Shown one piece after another: positions 58,339-64,000 of a stretch of 64,000 nt of DNA; within the stretch, counting starts at the first letter, position 1; every line of letters begins with the position of its first letter. Under the pieces are notes generated by a model. That model did not search any database. It saw nothing but the letters and a program-made list of their open reading frames with translations, and was not told the DNA's origin. Source of the stretch: Pleodorina starrii (lineage: Eukaryota; Chlorophyta; Chlorophyceae; Chlamydomonadales; Volvocaceae); NCBI GenBank assembly GCA_030267565.1, contig BRXU01000005.1:4777501-4841500 (forward strand), given 5' to 3'. A program made the position numbers and the translations under genes.

Positions 58339-61300
58339 ATGGGTAATCCTACAGGGCGGGGCCCCCCTGGGCGCTTCGCGCTGGGGCCCCGCCCAAAAAT
58401 AGGGGGAGACACACCTGTCGAACAAGAACATCAGGATCCCATGGAACATGGGCAAGGGGCCCCTAATCCGATACCATGGCCACTGCCCCGCCCAAGTATC
58501 AATGGAAGCGGACCAATCCACCACGAGCAACAACGAAGGCAATTCTGCCAAGTACACGCCCTCAACAATCTCATTGGGGGACATTACCTCAACCCGGAGC
58601 ACGTGCTGGAATACTGCATACGCTTAGATGACCACCTACAAGCCACTAATCACCCTAGCCGCGCCCTATGGCGCGAAACATTCAACAGACACACAGGCGC
58701 CTTCACGACGCTAGCAATAAACCACTACCTACGCTACAATGTATATCTCACCTCACAAGACCCGACAAAGCAGTTTCTTGCCCTTATAAGTGCACCACGC
58801 GCACTGTCCTCGGGCAATGCTGTGAGGAGACGTGCCCTCCCCGCACTGCCACCTTTGGCAGCCCAATACGGATTCGTACTGCAGATGTCCGGACGCCCTC
58901 ACGCTGTATGCGTGAAACGAATCGGGGATACCTGGCATCTTATCGACTCGGAACACGTGCAATCAAAACTACTAAAGACACAAGTGGACTGGCAAGAGTT
59001 ACAGGGCGGCGTTCAGTACCTCGATAGCGTTGACATTCTCGCCACCACCAACATGGGAAACGAGCTTAAGGAGGTTTTACCACCACCAGGATGGCCGGCA
59101 GCCCGACACCCAGCGGTCAGGATCGAGGAACCACTGGGAGACACCCCAGGAGCTACCGCCCCCAGCGACCTGCAACAAAATGCACCTCCCGAAAATTTGG
59201 AAGCGGGAGCTCACACAGCACAAATCAGAGATGCAGCCGTCAACCCACAAATTCACCCAATCGAGGAACCAGCGGTTCTCAGAACATACGCCATGGCCGT
59301 CCAGAGGGGTCTTCCCGCCCATGCCACAACAACTGTCCCACGGCAAGATACCCGGCCCCAAACCCTACAGGCTAACGCGAACCGACCGGCGGCGGCCCTT
59401 GTGCAACCGCTGCCTGCTGACAATGAGATGCCGCTAGCGCAACCACATGACCTCACGGCCCCTAACAACGCAAACATAGAAGCACCACGGCGCACCACTG
59501 AAAGATGCAACCCTGCGGCAATGCAAACCATACAAGAGCGCGCAGGCGACAAAATCAAGATGGGACGGAAAAGACGCCACAAAATAGACGATACCCAAAC
59601 CACCATTCTGGAAGCCTTCCAACGACAGAAACATAGAAGACCAGGGACCCCCCTTGAGCCTAACTACAATGCTGAGGCCGGACAAGCTGGCACCTCCCCG
59701 CAACCCGAGCAAAGTCCGCTGCAAACGACAGGCACCACGTCACATCGTTACTTACACGTTGTCACACACAACGTGAGAGGCTTACAAGGACACCTATACG
59801 ATGTTCTCTGCAATACACTTGACTGGAGGGCGGATATCCTTGTACTTACCGAAACAAAGCTCGGCAAATGCGGCCTAAACGGCCGGATGAAGATGCATTT
59901 CCCCGGTTACCATGCCTGGGGCAGCACATTCCCCAACAAAAAGAACAAGTTGGGACAACCGGCTCCCGTAAGGCAAGCAGGAGTCGTGATTGCTATCTCG
60001 GATAGGTTTGCATCGGCCGGAAGCGCTACATGTGAGCAGCATCCACGTAACCTGCAAGGATACGTATGCCACTGCACCGTATGCACTCCGCATAGCACAA
60101 CCCTACACATCATAGGCGTTTACACGCCAGAACTGACATCTACACGCAAGTCCATATACAAATATTGTGCGGACGTACTCACGCATGCAGACAACCATAA
60201 GGAGCATGTGATTATAGCTGGAGATTTTAATGCTGCCCTGCAAGCTGCTGACAGATCCACTGCGACCCTCGACGCGGATGACGTCTGCCACCGCACCTTT
60301 GTGTCCGAAAACAACCTGAAACCCCTAACCCCGCTCATAGCTGCGGAAGGACGGCAATACACCTATCGCCAGTTCAAAAACGGCTCCATCGCGCATGAAA
60401 GCCGAATCGATGACATCCTATGCAATAAGATCCTCACAACAAGATTAGACCTCTACAAGATAACGTCCGGAGTCTCAGCATATGAGACAGTTACCGTGCC
60501 CGGAGGCCACTTCGACCACAAACCTCTTCACGGAAGAATGCCCATTGAAGCTGTCCGACTATTTGACTGCCCCACCTCAGCAGCGCATAACCCAAATACC
60601 GCCGACACCACACCTACCTCAACAAAATGGCAAACCGTCAAACTACCAATCACAAAATCCACTTTGGATACAGTGAGGGAGACGCTCGAAAACGAACTAG
60701 CCTCAGACATGGCACAATTACATGACCGACTTCAGCCTGCTCTGACGGCTGTAACTGCTGCCCTAACAGAAGAGGACGGAACCGGTAGAAGTGCAGCCCT
60801 CCGCTTGCGTGAACTGCGGAGTCACCCGGATGTCAGCCAAACCAACGTTACCAGCTGTGCGGAAGATCTACAGCAAATCTTAACGCACGCTCTCGACACA
60901 CTCCTGAGTCACTGCGAGCACAAGCCCCCACGAACTGGAAAACTACACGCAACCAGGGTCGTGGGACGTAAGGTCAAACAGCTCCACCACGAGCACAGGA
61001 AGGTAAAATCGGAGCTCGAGCAAATCTATCGGCGGACCAAGGAACTAGGCATCGAAATACCAACCTACACAACCGATACCAACCCAGCCGAAATGCAGGA
61101 TACCGCTGCCGGGGAGGCTGTGAGAAACACAGTTGAGCCCACACCCGAAAACGTAACGGCACTCTCTCCCAATACAGGAGGTCAACACGTGGCACAGCCT
61201 ACACAAAACGAAAAAGACACAATACGGCAGGAACCCACGCCTGCTGCGGCGCAGGCAATAGGCCCCATGGAAATAGATGACATGAACGACAAAAACACCG

Positions 61301-64000
61301 CCCCATCGCGTATAACCACTGGAAGCCCCGATAACGCGATCGGGACACGCATCAATGGTCTCCGCAAAAGACTGCGAGAAGTTGGCCAGTTGCTAAGGAA
61401 AGCTACCTCCGACCGAAAAAGCGAAAATATAAAGAACGCAAAACGCAGATTTCAACGAATGCTTGCGGTTCGCCCGAAGCAAGGACACCGAGTTATCTTC
61501 AACAAAGGAGAGGCACAGCAAAAAGGGATACCCGCCATCAGACACCCACACGATGGACTAGTCCGCACAGATCCCGCTGATATCCTCGATGCCCTACATA
61601 CATATTTTTCACGCCAGGCGGCCCCAGCCATTGGGGCCCGCACAGGGAAATTCCTACCAGAAGACGTGCATAGGCAATACCCATGGGCCGAGGCCTACGC
61701 CCCAGACACGTTCACACTTCATGCGTACGACGCGCCTGGTAACCATGCCCTGCTCCCGCATATCGCCGACCCCACCAATTTCGACACTTGCATTCAGTTT
61801 CTCTCCCGTAACAAGGCGCCTGGGCCTGATGGCATACCCAATGAATTACTCAAAGCTCTCCCTGCCCCCTTAAAATGTGACATACATAACCTGCTGATCC
61901 TCATGTGGGTCAAAGCAGAAACACCTTTACCCTGGACAACGTCAGACACAGTCCTTATACCTAAGCCGAACGGCGACCCCCTCCTCATTAAAAATAAGAG
62001 ACCCATAGCCCTCGCCAACACGCTCTATAAATTATGGACAAGTCTCATCACGCTGTCCACATCCAAGTTTGCACCTTCTGCTGACCTCTTCAGTGAAGCC
62101 CAAGAAGGCTTCCTTAAACACAGAAACACTGAACGCCAAATCCTCAATCTCCTGCACAGCATAGAAGACGCGGGCCTCACCCGACGAGACCTATACATCC
62201 TATACGTTGACTTCTCGAGTGCTTTTAACACCATCGACCACGATAAGCTATTGCAGATTATGTATGACCTAGGCCTACCACTGGACCTGATCGAGGTTGT
62301 ACGCGATCTCTACAGCCAAGCACGCACATGCATTCGTACCGAGCACGGACGGACACCCGACATCCACATCGAACGAGGAACAGTGCAGGGCGACACGCTC
62401 TCCCCGCTACTCTTCATCATTTTTCTTGAGCCCCTTCTGCGATGGCTACATGTTGGCGGCCGAGGCTACAAGTACGGTTGCTTAACGGACAAAGATAACG
62501 AAAGATACCATTGTAGCTCCGCTGCTTACGCAGATGATCTAGCAGCAATAACCAACACGCTCTCAGACCTTACGACTCAATGCGAAAAAATAGGCAAATA
62601 TGCAAAGTGGGCAGGCCTGGAAGTGAACCACGAGAAATGTGCCGTGTCCGCCATTTTACACAAGACATCGTGGGACGTCAAACTACCACATGGCCCGACG
62701 TGCGACAGAACACTACAATCTGCCCTGAAAGATAAAATAAGAATAAACGGCAAAACAATACCATACAAACACCCGGGGCAAGCATACAAATACCTAGGTG
62801 TTCACATAGCCCTGACCCTAAACTGGGCAGCGCAAATGGAGTATGTCAAAGAAAAGATTCGCACGAGGGGACATGACATTGCCACGTCCCTCGCATCCCC
62901 TGACCAACGCCTACGAATGATCCAGACCTGTATCCAGCCCGCAATTGCGTACAGCTTCCCCACAATGGCATACACGAACAATGATATCAAAATCCTCGAT
63001 AGTATGGTCACACGCGTCGCAAAACAGAGCTACGGACTCAAAATGGGCTTCTGCACCCGTGCAATTCTGCTCCCACAGGAACAGTACGGCCTGGGACTTG
63101 GCTCGTTCTTACCCATTTACGTACGTAAGGCCACCAGGGCCCTGGTGCTCTCTCTTAACGATCAAGGGCGGCTCGGTGTCGTAACCCGTGTACTACTGGA
63201 ACTGCAAGCCAAACGCGCAGGCACCCTTGAAGCACATGCGTATCGGGCGGAAAGTCATTTTTACTGTACCCTCAAGCAACTCACTCTCACGCGAGCTCAT
63301 GGGCTCACAATCACCACTATGGGTAAAGAATACACTACTACCCTACACAGCCTAGCCGCCCTTGCTGATGCAATGGGTACATACCCAGGCACTACCGACC
63401 CGGTCATCCCGTATCGGTACATTCTCCCCCTGATTGAGATTGGACTTGATCTCCGTAGTCTAGTAGACATGAACAATGACCGGTATCTGATCGACACCGC
63501 AGCCTTAAAAAGTCTTACCAATGGGAGAGCGCGGCACCGACACCTTGTCTCTCTTAACCGCCTGAGCCTTGCACTAAGCGCCACAGGGGAAAACCCATCC
63601 AAATGCAATCACGAACGACCCCTCCCCCATCGCGACAGGAAGCTACCCGATTTCCCCGTTATCAGCAGCCTTGTTCGTAACAACCTGTCACCCACCCCCG
63701 CCTCACAGCGCCTCATCACTGAATTCCTGCGGGCACGCGCCAACACATACCAACCCAACATAAACACCGAACACACACATCACACAGTTGTACCTGGACG
63801 GTGGGTTAAACACGGCCACGATGAATTCTTCGTGCCTGATGCGACGCCACCCACTCAAACCACACACGAAGACCGCCACGTGCCCCATAATGCCGACCCC
63901 CCCGAACATGGGATCCCAGAAAACACCGACCCTGATGACCCGATGGATGGTACCACGGACAAAACCCAACAAGCAGCCGCAAACCCTCCTAATCCGCATG
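58339..64000 (+). CDS. LINE polyprotein: Josephin-like protease, APE endonuclease, reverse transcriptase (partial)
   Basis: One frame is open from ATG 58339 to the window edge, at least 1,887 codons, no stop seen. ATG 58441 (residue 35) is another possible start. Residues 60-225 look like a Josephin domain: Q65, C70 in QRRQFCQVHALNNL, H188 in RPHAVCVKRIGDTWHLIDSE, D203. The Gln-Cys gap (5) and His-Asp gap (15) equal those of ataxin-3. Residues 405-417 are basic. Residues 473-735 are an APE-type endonuclease: THNVRGL, E505 in LTETK, GDFN at 628-631, SRIDD at 688-692, D726-H727. Residues 1150-1450 are the RT: NKAPGPDGIPNELLK, RPIAL, DFSSAFNTID, GTVQGDTLSP and YADD at 1397-1400. An additional C-terminal part follows. 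It is expected to nick target DNA and reverse transcribe its own RNA; the protease may remove ubiquitin or process the polyprotein. Confidence 0.9.
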   Translation, partial: MGNPTGRGPPGRFALGPRPKIGGDTPVEQEHQDPMEHGQGAPNPIPWPLPRPSINGSGPIHHEQQRRQFCQVHALNNLIGGHYLNPEHVLEYCIRLDDHLQATNHPSRALWRETFNRHTGAFTTLAINHYLRYNVYLTSQDPTKQFLALISAPRALSSGNAVRRRALPALPPLAAQYGFVLQMSGRPHAVCVKRIGDTWHLIDSEHVQSKLLKTQVDWQELQGGVQYLDSVDILATTNMGNELKEVLPPPGWPAARHPAVRIEEPLGDTPGATAPSDLQQNAPPENLEAGAHTAQIRDAAVNPQIHPIEEPAVLRTYAMAVQRGLPAHATTTVPRQDTRPQTLQANANRPAAALVQPLPADNEMPLAQPHDLTAPNNANIEAPRRTTERCNPAAMQTIQERAGDKIKMGRKRRHKIDDTQTTILEAFQRQKHRRPGTPLEPNYNAEAGQAGTSPQPEQSPLQTTGTTSHRYLHVVTHNVRGLQGHLYDVLCNTLDWRADILVLTETKLGKCGLNGRMKMHFPGYHAWGSTFPNKKNKLGQPAPVRQAGVVIAISDRFASAGSATCEQHPRNLQGYVCHCTVCTPHSTTLHIIGVYTPELTSTRKSIYKYCADVLTHADNHKEHVIIAGDFNAALQAADRSTATLDADDVCHRTFVSENNLKPLTPLIAAEGRQYTYRQFKNGSIAHESRIDDILCNKILTTRLDLYKITSGVSAYETVTVPGGHFDHKPLHGRMPIEAVRLFDCPTSAAHNPNTADTTPTSTKWQTVKLPITKSTLDTVRETLENELASDMAQLHDRLQPALTAVTAALTEEDGTGRSAALRLRELRSHPDVSQTNVTSCAEDLQQILTHALDTLLSHCEHKPPRTGKLHATRVVGRKVKQLHHEHRKVKSELEQIYRRTKELGIEIPTYTTDTNPAEMQDTAAGEAVRNTVEPTPENVTALSPNTGGQHVAQPTQNEKDTIRQEPTPAAAQAIGPMEIDDMNDKNTAPSRITTGSPDNAIGTRINGLRKRLREVGQLLRKATSDRKSENIKNAKRRFQRMLAVRPKQGHRVIFNKGEAQQKGIPAIRHPHDGLVRTDPADILDALHTYFSRQAAPAIGARTGKFLPEDVHRQYPWAEAYAPDTFTLHAYDAPGNHALLPHIADPTNFDTCIQFLSRNKAPGPDGIPNELLKALPAPLKCDIHNLLILMWVKAETPLPWTTSDTVLIPKPNGDPLLIKNKRPIALANTLYKLWTSLITLSTSKFAPSADLFSEAQEGFLKHRNTERQILNLLHSIEDAGLTRRDLYILYVDFSSAFNTIDHDKLLQIMYDLGLPLDLIEVVRDLYSQARTCIRTEHGRTPDIHIERGTVQGDTLSPLLFIIFLEPLLRWLHVGGRGYKYGCLTDKDNERYHCSSAAYADDLAAITNTLSDLTTQCEKIGKYAKWAGLEVNHEKCAVSAILHKTSWDVKLPHGPTCDRTLQSALKDKIRINGKTIPYKHPGQAYKYLGVHIALTLNWAAQMEYVKEKIRTRGHDIATSLASPDQRLRMIQTCIQPAIAYSFPTMAYTNNDIKILDSMVTRVAKQSYGLKMGFCTRAILLPQEQYGLGLGSFLPIYVRKATRALVLSLNDQGRLGVVTRVLLELQAKRAGTLEAHAYRAESHFYCTLKQLTLTRAHGLTITTMGKEYTTTLHSLAALADAMGTYPGTTDPVIPYRYILPLIEIGLDLRSLVDMNNDRYLIDTAALKSLTNGRARHRHLVSLNRLSLALSATGENPSKCNHERPLPHRDRKLPDFPVISSLVRNNLSPTPASQRLITEFLRARANTYQPNINTEHTHHTVVPGRWVKHGHDEFFVPDATPPTQTTHEDRHVPHNADPPEHGIPENTDPDDPMDGTTDKTQQAAANPPNPH
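58354..58394 (+). repeat. 41-bp GC palindrome, copy 3
   Basis: Identical in reverse complement to 4862-4902. Here it lies within the polyprotein frame if ATG 58339 is used, where it encodes GRGPPGRFALGPRP. Confidence 0.85.

Larger units (their letters stand above)
57228..64000 (+). mobile_element. LINE-type retrotransposon with a Josephin-like domain, 3' end beyond the window
   Basis: The 5' boundary at about 57228 is inferred from three copies in the window that start at the same sequence. Next comes a 1.1-kb 5' region with two internal direct repeats (around GTGAGAGTGTCGACATTCC, about 57333 and 57508), the short repeat CCCAGAA x3 (58314-58333), and then the polyprotein frame. Internal repeats in a LINE 5' region often carry the promoter. 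The 3' UTR and tail are not in the window. Confidence 0.8.

Noticed and set aside
59077..59724. Minus-strand frames opposite the LINE polyprotein
   Set aside because: They are shadows of the open plus-strand frame, which alone has recognisable domains and is not closed by a stop in the window.

Overview
The window looks like nuclear DNA of a green alga of the Chlamydomonas/Volvox kind (Volvocales). The basis is GC-rich sequence with many short introns, protein exons that almost all open with GTG after a CAG acceptor, TGTAA as a candidate poly(A) signal, long (GT)n tracts, a nuclear gene for a plastid ribosomal protein, and families of LINE retrotransposons. Gene models were built by hand from splice sites and reading phase. 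Exon ends are predictions, not transcript evidence.

Layout. 0-3 kb: gene A, a four-exon secreted cysteine-containing protein of unknown function. 3-8.5 kb: dispersed direct repeats, a three-unit 0.45-kb satellite, a TAGCG-type pentamer satellite, and an inverted copy of a LINE 5' region. 8.9-9.06 kb: a stray inverted copy of the last ALG5 exon. 10.7-14.8 kb (minus): complete eight-exon ALG5 (dolichyl-phosphate beta-glucosyltransferase), head to head with an RBP45/47-like RNA-binding protein gene (15.2-17.6 kb). 19.4-20.7 kb: a 5'-truncated LINE. 21.0-22.9 kb: gene B, paralogue of gene A with conserved introns. 26.2-30.1 kb: a bZIP transcription factor. 33.0-34.0 kb (minus): exons of an unrecognised gene. 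34.6-38.4 kb: decayed transposon sequence. 40.7-41.2 kb: plastid ribosomal protein uL24c. 42.1-44.9 and 46.3-49.4 kb: tandem paralogues C and D of a second secreted family with eight cysteines. An intron-containing elongator tRNA-Met lies inside an intron of D. 52.8-54.7 kb: more decayed elements. 55.7-57.25 kb: an AT-richer ORF for a multi-pass membrane protein. 57.2-64 kb: a LINE running off the right edge.

The most interesting item is that LINE. From position 58339 one frame stays open to the last base of the window (1,887 codons). It encodes, in order, a Josephin-type (ataxin-3-like) cysteine protease domain with an apparently complete Gln-Cys-His-Asp active site at the family's spacing, a basic stretch, an APE-type endonuclease, and a reverse transcriptase with YADD. 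A deubiquitinase-like domain at the front of a retrotransposon polyprotein is unusual and worth following up.

A second theme is duplication: A/B, C/D, the inverted ALG5 exon, and at least three copies of the LINE 5' region. The host genes do separate jobs (ER N-glycosylation, RNA binding, transcription, plastid translation, secreted proteins). Nothing suggests a shared pathway, except that the predicted secreted proteins carry N-glycosylation sequons and so could be clients of the pathway ALG5 feeds.
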